A stretch of DNA of 64,000 bases from Actinobacillus genomosp. 2. Its GTDB lineage: Bacteria > Pseudomonadota > Gammaproteobacteria > Enterobacterales > Pasteurellaceae. The notes under the pieces were generated by a model. It did no database searches. It had not been told where the DNA came from and saw nothing but the letters and a program-made list of their open reading frames with translations. Shown here one piece after another: positions 37,884 through 46,019 of the stretch. The stretch is taken from NCBI RefSeq assembly GCF_029773605.1, contig NZ_CP103807.1, forward strand, positions 1,753,501-1,817,500. The letters are read 5' to 3'. A program made the translations under genes and the position numbers. How positions within the stretch are numbered: the first letter of the stretch is position 1; the number at the start of each line of letters is the position of its first letter.

Positions 37884-37937
37884 AAGCGGTCGTTTTTCGT
37901 AGATTTTTTGCAAAATTTTTACGAAAAACGACCGCTT
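37884..37937 (-). terminator. Intra-operon stem-loop between afuA and afuB
   Basis: AAGCGGTCGTTTTTCGTA and TACGAAAAACGACCGCTT form a perfect 18-bp stem around an 18-nt loop. Both arms carry uptake cores. It begins 11 nt after the afuA stop. It could act as partial terminator or as a 3' RNA stabiliser of afuA mRNA. Confidence 0.7.
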
Positions 37938-37948
37938 ATAAAAGGCGA

Positions 37949-38989
37949 TTATTTCGCTAATTTCACTTCATCAACCCATTTATTGATTAAGCGTTTACGT
38001 TCGTCACTTGCACCATATTTTTCAAAATTATAATCAATCAATTTCAGTTTAGTGAGATCAAACGCAAGCGGCGATTGTTCCGCCGTAGTATTGGTTAACG
38101 TTTGTAATGCTTGACCTTTCTTCCATGCGGTTTCCTGACCTTCTTTTGAAAGGGCAAAATCAACGAATAATTTAGCGTTATCTAAGTTTCTCGCACCTTT
38201 TAAGATACTTACGCCACCTAACTCGTAGCCGGTACCTTCGCACGGTACAACCATTTCAAGTGGCGCACCCTGTTCTTTTTCTAACGCATAGTCATGTAAG
38301 AAACCGATACCGACTGTGGTTTCACCACGAGCGGCATTACGTGCCGGAGTAATACCTGATTTGGTATATTGAGAAATATTCGGATGGAGATGTTTGAAAT
38401 AATCAAACGCTTTATCTTCGCCCCAAAGTTGAGCGAAGGTTGCGATAGCGGTATAGGCTGTACCTGAACTTTGCGGGTCGGCAATTTGAATTTCACCTTT
38501 TAATTTCGGATCAGTTAAATCATTCCAGCATTGCGGCATTTTCTCAATGCCTAATTTTTTCAAACGTTCGGTATTTACCGCAAAGCCTAAAATACCAATA
38601 TATACCGCAGAACTTAGATTACCTTTTACTTTTGCCGGATCTTGGAATTTAGGCATAATTTGGTCGATATTCGGTGAACGATATGCTTCTAATAAGCCTA
38701 ATTCACCTGCTTGTGATTGTGGATCTAAAGTCCCTCCGTACCATACGTCCGCTTGCGGATTATTTTTTTCTGCTTCAATTTTCGCAAAGGTACTGCCTGA
38801 ACCGTTACGGATAAAAGATGTTTTTACATCATATTTTTGTTCAAACGTTTTAGCTGCATTTTCACACATCACATTTGTTGCGCTACAGTAAATAACTAAA
38901 CGCCCTTTTGCTTGAGCAGCCGAACTAAACATTAAACCAGCACCAAGTAATGCGGTTGAAACTGCTAAAGAAAGTTTTCCAAATTTCAT
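37949..38989 (-). CDS. afuA: Periplasmic hexose-phosphate (annotated ferric) binding protein AfuA
   Basis: 346 residues from the ATG at 38989 (MKFGKLSLAVSTALLGAGLMFSSAAQAKG), a clear Sec signal peptide cleaved after AQA. The open frame continues 54 nt upstream without signal-like sequence. Mature protein: RLVIYCSATNVMCENAAKTFEQKY, then SGSTFAKIEAEKNNPQADVWYGGTLDP, which is the cluster-D-like solute binding fold. It lacks the obvious paired tyrosines that bind iron in FbpA. Family work on the A. pleuropneumoniae protein found glucose-6-phosphate and related ligands. A CRP site and no Fur box upstream agree with a sugar role. Confidence 0.9.
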   Translation of the reverse strand: MKFGKLSLAVSTALLGAGLMFSSAAQAKGRLVIYCSATNVMCENAAKTFEQKYDVKTSFIRNGSGSTFAKIEAEKNNPQADVWYGGTLDPQSQAGELGLLEAYRSPNIDQIMPKFQDPAKVKGNLSSAVYIGILGFAVNTERLKKLGIEKMPQCWNDLTDPKLKGEIQIADPQSSGTAYTAIATFAQLWGEDKAFDYFKHLHPNISQYTKSGITPARNAARGETTVGIGFLHDYALEKEQGAPLEMVVPCEGTGYELGGVSILKGARNLDNAKLFVDFALSKEGQETAWKKGQALQTLTNTTAEQSPLAFDLTKLKLIDYNFEKYGASDERKRLINKWVDEVKLAK

Positions 38990-39064
38990 AATCCAAACCT
39001 CATATTGAGTGTAAATCAACAAAATATGATGAAATAGCATCAATCATATTTTCTTTTCCATATT

Positions 39065-39070
39065 AATTTA
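39065..39070 (-). promoter_or_regulatory. Putative -10 of afuA
   Basis: TAAATT on the minus strand. A start near 39058 would lie about 41.5 bp from the CRP site centre, the class II spacing. Confidence 0.45.
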
Positions 39071-39091
39071 CAGTAATTGAATGAAAAATAC

Positions 39092-39107
39092 CGTGAGCAA
39101 GTTCACA
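39092..39107. promoter_or_regulatory. CRP site upstream of afuA
   Basis: CGTGA-GCAAGT-TCACA on the plus strand (TGTGA-ACTTGC-TCACG on the minus), one mismatch to the CRP consensus, about 110 bp before the afuA start codon. Confidence 0.6.
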
Positions 39108-39242
39108 AAACGAAGATTTGTTGTTTAGAAATGAGCGGTTATGAGTAAGAGAGTGATAGGAAAGGTAATTAAGAAAAAAGAGAGGTTATAATTGATCGAA
39201 ATTATGTAGCAAATGCACAAAGAGGCTAATCTGTTTCAATGA

Positions 39243-39315
39243 TGTAGGGGCGAATTGTATTCGCCCAAACAATTTATGATGAATGTCATAAGGGCGAACA
39301 CGGTTCACCCCTACA
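39243..39315. repeat. REP-like palindrome pair (tail to tail)
   Basis: TGTAGGGGCGAATTGTATTC then GCCC on the left, and AGGGCGAACACGGTTC then ACCCCTACA on the right. The outer ends TGTAGGGG and CCCCTACA form the terminal inverted repeat, and each half also folds on itself. It is the same GTAGGG-headed unit as at 26549-26638 but in the opposite relative orientation. Confidence 0.6.
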
Positions 39316-39371
39316 AACAAACTTTTGTACAACTGCGCAATTTATACAAAAATCTAACAGCTTCGAGAGTG

Positions 39372-39884
39372 CTATTTCACAATGATTTTTGCACCGTTTG
39401 AAAACACAATCTGGCGAGCTTCAAATTGTGCGGTAAGTTCAGCTTTATTGCTGAGGAAAATTGCTTGAGCTTCTTGCGGTAATTCTGAAACCGGTACAGC
39501 AAAGGCTAATTCCGCTGTAGTTTGACGTTTTAAATTATCTTTAAAGGTAACCGGTGCATCTTGAGTTAAGATGACTTTACCATTATGGATGTAATTTACT
39601 GCCCATTGCACAATACGAATATTACGCTTTGTTTTATTTTCAATACTATATTTAAAACTAATCATTGGTTGACCTTGGTTATTACGTGCTAATTCATAAC
39701 CAGAAAAGCCTAAACCAATGCTATCGTTGAATTGTTTCAATTTAGCATCTTTCGCGGAAAGAGGTGCATTTTTTGTTGTTGCTTTGTGTTCAACTGTCGG
39801 CTGAATTTTATTACCTTCGGCATAGCTATTCATCGCTAAACATGCTGATATTGCTACAGTGGTAAGTAATGTTGAGAATTTCAT
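39372..39884 (-). CDS. Exported protein of unknown function
   Basis: 170 residues. A Sec signal peptide ends at about residue 22 (SACLAMNSYA-E). The mature part begins with a short linker (KIQPTVEHKATTKNAP). A beta-rich region follows (GLGFSGYELARNN, ISFKYSIENKTKRNIRIVQWAVNYI, VTFKDNLKRQTTAELAF), with a look of small periplasmic beta-sandwich proteins that mention inherited attributes such as FxxxNxT repeats. I do not recognise a named family and give no function. The start has GAGGTGAATT upstream. It is a lone minus-strand gene between manA and afuA. Confidence 0.75.
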   Translation of the reverse strand: MKFSTLLTTVAISACLAMNSYAEGNKIQPTVEHKATTKNAPLSAKDAKLKQFNDSIGLGFSGYELARNNQGQPMISFKYSIENKTKRNIRIVQWAVNYIHNGKVILTQDAPVTFKDNLKRQTTAELAFAVPVSELPQEAQAIFLSNKAELTAQFEARQIVFSNGAKIIVK

Positions 39885-39950
39885 AATTCACCTCAATTTT
39901 CTTTAGGATTAAAATCTAATTTTAATTAACTATAGCATATATTGTCAGAT

Positions 39951-41156
39951 TTACGGCACAGTTGCAATGACAGCATAGCCATCTGTTTCCGCAATAATCT
40001 CGACTTGGCTGTCTGCCGCAATAAAAACAGATTCACCTTGCTGTAAATAAATGGATTCTTCGCCTAAATCGATATAGATATTGCCTTTCATAACCAGCAA
40101 GATACTGGCACTATCCGTAGTAAAATTTTCTTCATCAAACGCCTTAAATTCCATATGTTGTAAGGCAAAATCCTTTGCTTCTGGTGTCGGATAAAGATGA
40201 ATAAATCCGTCGCTTTCTTGATAAGGTGGAATAATTTTCGGTGTAATCGGACGATAATCAATGGAATGTAAAAGTGCCGGTACATCAATATATTTAGGCG
40301 TTAAACCGCCACGAATAACATTATCCGAATTTGCCATTAATTCAATGTTCTGTCCTCGTAAATAGGCGTGAGGTAAGCCTGCTCCCTGATATAGACCTTC
40401 ACCTTTTTTCATATGTACGATATTGAAAAAATAGAAACTAATTAAACCGCCGTCAATTTCCTCGAGCGGCGATTGCATATTTTCAACAATATAGCAGACC
40501 CAATAATCCGGATTATCCAGTTTCAACTTATCTGCTTGATATTCTGCTCGTTTCGCCTCTACAACTGGCAAAATCCAATCGGCAAGCTGTTGTTTATCCG
40601 CTTGCATAATATCGGCATAAACGAGAGGCAAACCTTTTTCTTCTAACGCTTGAGCAATAGGTTTAAGGGAATCGTGAACTTGCAGAGAAGCTTTAATTTC
40701 ACTAATGGCTTTAAATCCATGCAATGCCCATACATCGGATAGTGCAATCATCATCTCCGGTTTATGGTTAGCATCTTTGTAGATACGATTCGGTGCGTTT
40801 AACGGAATATTACGTAAATTTTCCTGCTCAAAACCATATTCAGCTTCGGTTTTAGTCGGATGCACTTGAATAGAAAGCGGTTGTTTTATATCTAAAATTT
40901 TCAATAAATAAGGAAGTGTGTCCCCGAATTGATTACGAATTTTGTCGCCAAGTAATTCAGGAGCGGCTTCAATGACTTTATCGAGAGGAAGCCAGTTTTG
41001 CTCAAAAAGCATATCGGACGGAGCGACAGGATGAGCACCTAACCAATATTCTGCGTAAGGTTTATCATCAGGTTCGGATAATTTCAGGAAGTTTGGAATA
41101 AAGCTCATTCCTCCCCAAACATAATGCTGAAATTTACCTTTTAATTTAAAAATCAT
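39951..41156 (-). CDS. manA: Mannose-6-phosphate isomerase, class I
   Basis: 401 residues. It interconverts mannose-6-phosphate and fructose-6-phosphate with zinc. Motifs: GKFQHYVWGGMSFIPNFL start, YAEYWLGAHPVAPSD, LPYLLKILDIKQPLSIQVHPTK with zinc ligands, NHKPEMMIALSD, and GLPHAYLRGQNIELMANSDNVIRGGLTPKYID. It lies downstream of the mannose PTS operon on the same strand, which supplies its substrate. Its start overlaps the stop of a broken small frame (TAATG at 41158-41154). Confidence 0.95.
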   Translation of the reverse strand: MIFKLKGKFQHYVWGGMSFIPNFLKLSEPDDKPYAEYWLGAHPVAPSDMLFEQNWLPLDKVIEAAPELLGDKIRNQFGDTLPYLLKILDIKQPLSIQVHPTKTEAEYGFEQENLRNIPLNAPNRIYKDANHKPEMMIALSDVWALHGFKAISEIKASLQVHDSLKPIAQALEEKGLPLVYADIMQADKQQLADWILPVVEAKRAEYQADKLKLDNPDYWVCYIVENMQSPLEEIDGGLISFYFFNIVHMKKGEGLYQGAGLPHAYLRGQNIELMANSDNVIRGGLTPKYIDVPALLHSIDYRPITPKIIPPYQESDGFIHLYPTPEAKDFALQHMEFKAFDEENFTTDSASILLVMKGNIYIDLGEESIYLQQGESVFIAADSQVEIIAETDGYAVIATVP

Positions 41157-41316
41157 TATTTATATCCTCCAAAAAAGCTTACCACGTTCTCAATATCTTT
41201 GGGTGTTTGAATACGTATTAACAAACGTTGTCCACTTTTTAAATCAATTACAACAATTTGTAACTCTGCCACATTAATTTGAGAAATATTAGCATATTCA
41301 AAAAAGATGTTGGTAA
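41156..41316 (-). pseudogene. Short broken reading frame overlapping the manA start
   Basis: On the minus strand a frame of about 48 codons ends in a TAA that overlaps the manA ATG as TAATG. It encodes a protein-like sequence (EYANISQINVAELQIVVIDL, then KSGQRLLIRIQTPKDIENVV, then SFFGGYK) but has no ATG. An ATG at about 41328-41326 in a neighbouring frame (MFLFYQHLF) would join it if one T were missing from the T6 run near 41299-41304. It could be a decayed or frameshifted small gene translated with manA, or sequence noise. I do not recognise the family. Confidence 0.4.
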
Positions 41317-41334
41317 AAAAGAAACATAAATAAA

Positions 41335-41393
41335 CAAGCGGTCAAAATTTATTGAATTTTTGTAAGAAACTCCGCAAATTTTACCGCTTGTAA
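41335..41393. repeat. Inverted pair of uptake sequences
   Basis: ACAAGCGGTCAAAATTT and AAATTTTACCGCTTGT face each other over about 25 nt. They are near-perfect arms with two complete uptake cores between manZ and manA. Confidence 0.65.
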
Positions 41394-41394
41394 A

Positions 41395-41452
41395 ATAAAA
41401 CCACGGAAACACAAATTATATCTATATTATTAGAGTAAGTCGGTTTCCGTGG
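41395..41452 (-). terminator. Terminator after manZ
   Basis: CCACGGAAAC (41401-41410) and GTTTCCGTGG (41443-41452) form a 10-bp stem with a 32-nt loop. On the minus strand TTTTATTTT follows. Confidence 0.6.
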
Positions 41453-41462
41453 AAAAGCAATA

Positions 41463-42299
41463 TTAAGCTAATGCACCTGTTGCTGCACCTAAGATACCGA
41501 TAACAAAGAAGCCCACGATAATCCAAAGTGCATTCACACGATTACGCAATAACCACATACAAGCAAAGGTTAATAATAACGGTAATAAACCCGGCATTAA
41601 GCTATCAAGAATTTGTTGTACGGTTGTTGTTTGCTCCGTACTATCTTGCATTTGAATCGTAGAAACGACAAGTGGTACATTGATGCTCGTCCATTTCTGA
41701 ACTAACGCCCCCATAATAAATAAACCGAGGATTGATGCGCCTTCCGTTAATTTTTGTAACAAGCCGCCACTCATATCTTGTACTACGTCTAAACCTTTTT
41801 TATAACCGTAAGTTACACCATAGTAACGGGTCGCTAAACGAACTAGGTTAAATAATACGAAGAATAAAATCGGGCCGAGGATTGAACCGTTTAATGCGAT
41901 ACCCGCACCAAGCGCTGCAAATACCGGACGTACCGTACCCCAGAAGATTGGGTCACCCACACCGGCAAGCGGTCCCATTAACCCCACTTTAATACCGTTG
42001 ATTGCCGCATTGTCGATCTCTTTACCATTTGCACGTTCTTCTTCCATCGCAATCGTTACACCTAATACCGGTGCAGCAACGAATGGTTGAGTATTGAAGA
42101 ATTCTAAGTGACGTTTAATCGCATCTTTACGTTCTTGTGAGTTTTGATCCGGGTATAAACATTTGATCACTGGTACCATTGAGTAAGCAAAACCTAAGCC
42201 TTGCATACGCTCAAAGTTCCATGAACCTTGGAATAAGTTTGAACGACGAACAACCGCATTCAAATCACTTTTTGTTACTTTTTTAATTTCTGTCGTCAT
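41463..42299 (-). CDS. manZ: PTS mannose-type transporter subunit IID
   Basis: 278 residues. Membrane subunit of the mannose-family phosphotransferase system. Start KKVTKSDLNAVVRRSNLFQGSWNFERMQGLGFAYSMVP, then GPLAGVGDPIFWGTVRPVFAALGAGIAL, are IID hallmarks. The hydrophobic C-terminal end closes in GILGAATGALA. It follows manY by 13 nt. Together with IIC it forms the sugar channel. Named by best match to E. coli ManZ; the family also moves glucose, glucosamine and GlcNAc. Confidence 0.95.
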   Translation of the reverse strand: MTTEIKKVTKSDLNAVVRRSNLFQGSWNFERMQGLGFAYSMVPVIKCLYPDQNSQERKDAIKRHLEFFNTQPFVAAPVLGVTIAMEEERANGKEIDNAAINGIKVGLMGPLAGVGDPIFWGTVRPVFAALGAGIALNGSILGPILFFVLFNLVRLATRYYGVTYGYKKGLDVVQDMSGGLLQKLTEGASILGLFIMGALVQKWTSINVPLVVSTIQMQDSTEQTTTVQQILDSLMPGLLPLLLTFACMWLLRNRVNALWIIVGFFVIGILGAATGALA

Positions 42300-42312
42300 A
42301 GTAAATTCCTTC

Positions 42313-43137
42313 TTAGTCTAAGCGGTTGTCTAAGCCGTTATCAGTTGCTTGTGTTACCACAACTTGTTGGCTTTTGTTGTATTTAGGATGTAATTGGATG
42401 TAAAGCAATGCCATGATTGCACCTAATGCACCGAGTGCAACAAGGTTGAAATCAGTAAAGCCTGCAATAACGAAACCTGCGAAGAAGAAAGGCATTAAGT
42501 GACCTGCACGCATCATATTGATAACCATTGCGTAACCTACGACCGCAATGAAGCCACCTGCAATTTTAAGACCTGTTGTGACAACCGGTGGAATTGCATT
42601 TAACATTGTTTGTACAACGTCAGTACCTGCTGTTAATGCAACAACAAGTGCTGGGATAGCAATACGCATTACTTGAAGCATTAACGCACCACGGTGTAAC
42701 CAGTCTAAGCGAGTTAAACTACCGTCTTCGATTGATTTATCTGCCGCGTGTTGGAAACCAACGGTAATCGCACGTACCACATAAGTTAATACCTGACCTG
42801 CCGCTGCAAGTGGAATTGCTACTGCGATACCTGTTGTGATTTCTTGACCGCCAACAATAACAAGGATAGTTGAAACGACAGAAGCTAATGCCGCATCCGG
42901 TGCAACTGCCGCACCGATGTTCATCCAACCTAATGCCATTAATTCAAGCGTACCACCGATAATGATGGCATTTTTAATCACTTCCGCAGAATCCGGCGCA
43001 CCTACTGATAACGCTAAACCCACTAACGTACATGCCACGATAGGGCGCTGGGTTTGCCATTCATCAAGGATTGAACCTGCGCCTGAAATACAAGCTGCAA
43101 GGAACACTAAAATGATTTGTAATACTGAGAGTTCCAT
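42313..43137 (-). CDS. manY: PTS mannose-type transporter subunit IIC
   Basis: 274 residues with many hydrophobic segments. Family features: LQIILVFLAACISGAGSILDEWQTQRPIVACTLVGLALG-like start, and IIIGGTLELMALGWMNIGAAVAPDAALASVVSTILVI with the conserved G-x-x-E-L motif. It lies 11 nt behind manX and 13 nt before manZ in one operon. Confidence 0.95.
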   Translation of the reverse strand: MELSVLQIILVFLAACISGAGSILDEWQTQRPIVACTLVGLALSVGAPDSAEVIKNAIIIGGTLELMALGWMNIGAAVAPDAALASVVSTILVIVGGQEITTGIAVAIPLAAAGQVLTYVVRAITVGFQHAADKSIEDGSLTRLDWLHRGALMLQVMRIAIPALVVALTAGTDVVQTMLNAIPPVVTTGLKIAGGFIAVVGYAMVINMMRAGHLMPFFFAGFVIAGFTDFNLVALGALGAIMALLYIQLHPKYNKSQQVVVTQATDNGLDNRLD

Positions 43138-43148
43138 AATAATTTCCC

Positions 43149-44126
43149 TTAAATTAAGTTATTTTTCTTCAATAATTCCATCATATTCTGATGACTATCA
43201 CTTGCTACTTTACGCACTTCTAATTCAACGCCTTTTGCGTCAATCACTTTAAAGGCATCAATATCTGTTTGATCCACGGCTACCGCATGGCTAACCATTT
43301 GTTTACCCTCTTTATGAGAGATACCTCCTACATTGATTGAAGTTAACGGAACACCGCCTTCAATTAACGTTAATACATCACTCGGGTTAGTAAATAATAG
43401 CATTACACGATCATCGGCATATTCAGGGTTGTTATATACACGAATCATTTTCGCAACATCAACTACGTGAGCCGTTACACCGAGTGGCGCTACACTTTTC
43501 AGCATGGTAGAACGTACTTTATCTTTAGCCACATCATCATTTACAACGATGATACGTTTTACTTTACTTTCTTTTGTCCATACGGTTGCAACCTGACCGT
43601 GAATTAAACGGTCATCAATTCGAGCTAACGCAATCGTCATACGACGACCGTCATCCACAATTTGTTGTGCAGGCGCTGCCTGTTGCGGTTGTATCATAGG
43701 TGCTACCGGTTCTGCTGTAGCCAGTTGGTGATTTAATGAACGTATGCCTGTTGAGCCGGCTTCTAACGCGATCTCAACTAATTCTTCTAGTGATTCAACA
43801 TCATCACGAGCCATACACGTATTGACCAGCATTGGAATATTCACGCCGGTTACTACGTCCATATTGGTTTTTCCTTCTTGGAAACGGTTTGCCGCATTAA
43901 ATGGACTACCGCCCCACATATCAACAAGGAAAAGCACTCGATCACAATGTGATAACTTACCTTCCACTAATACTTGATATTTACCCATAATGGTTTCTGC
44001 ATTTTCGCCGGGCATGAAGTCGATATAGGCAACGTCTGACTGCTCGCCGATCAACATCTCAGTGGTTTTGAGAAGCTGCTCAGCAGCAACACCATGGGTT
44101 GCTATAATGATAGCAATATTCATCAT
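43149..44126 (-). CDS. manX: PTS mannose-type transporter subunit IIAB
   Basis: 325 residues with IIA and IIB fused. IIA phospho-His is in IIATHGVAAEQLL (about residue 10). Domain linker about 135-165 is Ala/Pro/Gln-rich (PMIQPQQAAPAQQ). The IIB domain starts ALARIDDRLIHGQVATVWTKES, with the phospho-His in the DRLIHGQV loop. It passes phosphate from HPr to the incoming hexose. First gene of manXYZ. Upstream are a CRP site (44224-44239) and an 18-bp palindrome (44189-44206). Confidence 0.95.
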   Translation of the reverse strand: MMNIAIIIATHGVAAEQLLKTTEMLIGEQSDVAYIDFMPGENAETIMGKYQVLVEGKLSHCDRVLFLVDMWGGSPFNAANRFQEGKTNMDVVTGVNIPMLVNTCMARDDVESLEELVEIALEAGSTGIRSLNHQLATAEPVAPMIQPQQAAPAQQIVDDGRRMTIALARIDDRLIHGQVATVWTKESKVKRIIVVNDDVAKDKVRSTMLKSVAPLGVTAHVVDVAKMIRVYNNPEYADDRVMLLFTNPSDVLTLIEGGVPLTSINVGGISHKEGKQMVSHAVAVDQTDIDAFKVIDAKGVELEVRKVASDSHQNMMELLKKNNLI

Positions 44127-44188
44127 TTTCTCCTTTATAATGAATTTACAAAACTTGTTTTATTGAAAATTGGAGTAAATTTATTTTA

Positions 44189-44206
44189 TTGATTTACATA
44201 AATCAA
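44189..44206. promoter_or_regulatory. 18-bp perfect palindrome upstream of manX
   Basis: TTGATTTACATAAATCAA, 63-80 bp before the manX start. It resembles a wide-spaced FNR/CRP-like or other operator. The TTGAT and ATCAA halves are 8 nt apart, too far for standard FNR. Confidence 0.45.
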
Positions 44207-44223
44207 ACCTAATTTTCTTAATT

Positions 44224-44239
44224 TGTGAGATATATCGCA
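44224..44239. promoter_or_regulatory. CRP site upstream of manX
   Basis: TGTGA-GATATA-TCGCA, one mismatch to the consensus, centred about 105 bp before the manX start codon. Confidence 0.6.
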
Positions 44240-44345
44240 TTTCTTTGCTTGTTCTGTATGTTATATAACCTATTAAGTGTGTTGTTATTAATTTTATTTC
44301 AAAATTAATTATCGAAATTAATCGGAAAGAAGGAAGAAAAGATAA

Positions 44346-44380
44346 AAAAAGACCGCTATTTAAAAAATAGCGGTCTTTTT
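44346..44380. terminator. Terminator after the NSS transporter operon
   Basis: AAAAAGACCGCTATTT and AAATAGCGGTCTTTTT, a 16-bp perfect stem with T runs on both strands. It lies 21 nt beyond the small-subunit stop on the minus strand and contains half uptake cores. Confidence 0.8.
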
Positions 44381-44400
44381 AAGAGAATTTTTGACAAATA

Positions 44401-44493
44401 TTATTCTTTAGGTAAACGTTTTATAGCGAGAAATAATCCGCCCCAAATAATAATAAGTGCAATGCTCATCATAATAATTGCTGAAGTATTCAT
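44401..44493 (-). CDS. MetS-like small subunit of NSS transporter
   Basis: 30 residues, MNTSAIIMMSIALIIIWGGL then FLAIKRLPKE, too short for standard ORF lists. One hydrophobic helix with a WGG motif and a short basic tail matches the MetS family of methionine/alanine importer small subunits, which pair with a large NSS subunit (MetP). A strong AGGAGGC lies directly upstream (44501-44507), inside the end of the large-subunit gene. Position and sequence together make it convincing. Confidence 0.8.
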   Translation of the reverse strand: MNTSAIIMMSIALIIIWGGLFLAIKRLPKE

Positions 44494-44504
44494 TAGATTG
44501 CCTC

Positions 44505-46019
44505 CTATTGCTCTACATTAAAGTCAGGTTCATTGTTCCATTTCAAGCGAGAGAGGATAAATGCTACCACAATCAGTGCAATCGCCATTCCCCAACCGAA
44601 GATATTAATAAACCAACTCGGATAGCCTTCATAACCTTCGTTAAAGACTTTAATAATTTCACTAAATAACATAAAGGCTAATACGCCAGTTGTAACGACT
44701 ACACATAAACGCCATAGCGTACCAACTTTAATCGAAGAGGTTTTATTAATATGATGTCCTAGTGTGCTGAGTTTACCTTTAGCTACGATAGCGACTAAAG
44801 ACACGAAGGCTACCGCAACGATGCCAAAGTTATTTACGAATTTATCCATGACATCTAACATTGGTAATCCGGTAGTTGTGCCGAATAATACAACAGATAC
44901 AGCCATCATTGGTAAGCCGACAATAAATGTTGAAGCAATACGACCGAATTTTAATTTGTCTTGCATTGCGGCAATAATCACTTCAATTACAGAAATAAAT
45001 GAGGTTAATGCGGCAAATGTGAGTGAACCGAAAAATAATACCCCAAGTAAAGTCCCCATCGGTGCTTCATTAATAATAGTTGGGAAAGCGAAGAATGCTA
45101 AACCGATACCACCTTTTGCCACTTCGCTCACTTCCTGGCCAGCCGCCGTTGCCATAAAGCCTAAAGCCGCAAATACCCCGATTCCTGCCAAGAGTTCAAA
45201 ACTTGAGTTGGCGAACCCAACAACCATACCTGTGCCGGTAAGATCCGCATCTTTTTTCAAGTATGAGGAGTAAGTTACCATAATGCCGAAGCAAATGGAT
45301 AATGAGAAAAAGATTTGACCATAAGCGGCAATCCATACACTTGGATCGGCAAGTTTTTCCCAGTTTGGCGTAAATAAGGCATCTAAACCTTTGCTTGCAC
45401 CAGGTAAGAATAATGCTGAAATAACCAAGATGATAAACATCACAACTAGCACCGGCATTAGAATACTTGAAGTTTTTGCAATTCCTTTTTCTACCCCTAA
45501 TGCTAATACGATAAGTGCGATAATCCATACGGCGATAAGTGGACCTACAACCATACCGACAAAATCAAAGCTAATACCATTGGCAACATCAGCCATTTTA
45601 AGAAATTCACCGACAAAGAAATCCACCGGTTTATCTCCCCACGCTTTAGTTAACGAGAAATAGGTATAAACTGCCGCCCATCCAAGCACAACCGCATAAT
45701 AAATACCAATGATCACATTCACTAAAACTTGCCACCAACCAAATACTTCAAAATGTTTATTTAAGCGGCGGAAAGAAAGTGGGGCAGCGGCACGATGACG
45801 ATGTCCGATAGCAAAATCTAAAAAGAGCAACGGAATCCCGGCAGTTAAAAGTGCCACGATATAAGGAATAATAAATGCACCACCACCATTTTCGTAAGTG
45901 GTATAAGGGAAACGCCAAATGTTTCCTAAGCCAACGGCTGAGCCGATGGCGGCAATAATAAAGGCATTACGTCCTGAAAATGTAGCACGAGTTGCCGGAG
46001 CTGAGTTATGAGAAGACAC
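44505..46019 (-). CDS. Sodium-dependent NSS-family amino acid transporter
   Basis: 504 residues, about 11-12 transmembrane helices, neurotransmitter:sodium symporter family (LeuT fold). Helix 1 motif [34 protein letters not shown] (about residues 18-51) includes the unwound sodium/substrate site. [22 protein letters not shown] and [17 protein letters not shown] are conserved. The presence of the MetS-like partner just downstream points to a MetP-like importer of methionine, alanine or other neutral amino acids, but the substrate is not fixed by sequence. Confidence 0.9.
   Translation of the reverse strand: MSSHNSAPATRATFSGRNAFIIAAIGSAVGLGNIWRFPYTTYENGGGAFIIPYIVALLTAGIPLLFLDFAIGHRHRAAAPLSFRRLNKHFEVFGWWQVLVNVIIGIYYAVVLGWAAVYTYFSLTKAWGDKPVDFFVGEFLKMADVANGISFDFVGMVVGPLIAVWIIALIVLALGVEKGIAKTSSILMPVLVVMFIILVISALFLPGASKGLDALFTPNWEKLADPSVWIAAYGQIFFSLSICFGIMVTYSSYLKKDADLTGTGMVVGFANSSFELLAGIGVFAALGFMATAAGQEVSEVAKGGIGLAFFAFPTIINEAPMGTLLGVLFFGSLTFAALTSFISVIEVIIAAMQDKLKFGRIASTFIVGLPMMAVSVVLFGTTTGLPMLDVMDKFVNNFGIVAVAFVSLVAIVAKGKLSTLGHHINKTSSIKVGTLWRLCVVVTTGVLAFMLFSEIIKVFNEGYEGYPSWFINIFGWGMAIALIVVAFILSRLKWNNEPDFNVEQ

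Larger units (their letters stand above)
38990..39371. other. 382-bp intergenic region upstream of afuA
   Basis: No gene seen. It holds the afuA promoter with a CRP site (39065-39107) and a REP-like palindrome pair (39243-39315). Confidence 0.6.

Noticed and set aside
39001..39242. Search for a Fur box upstream of afuA
   Set aside because: No sequence close to GATAATGATAATCATTATC; AT-rich stretches do not show the required dyad.
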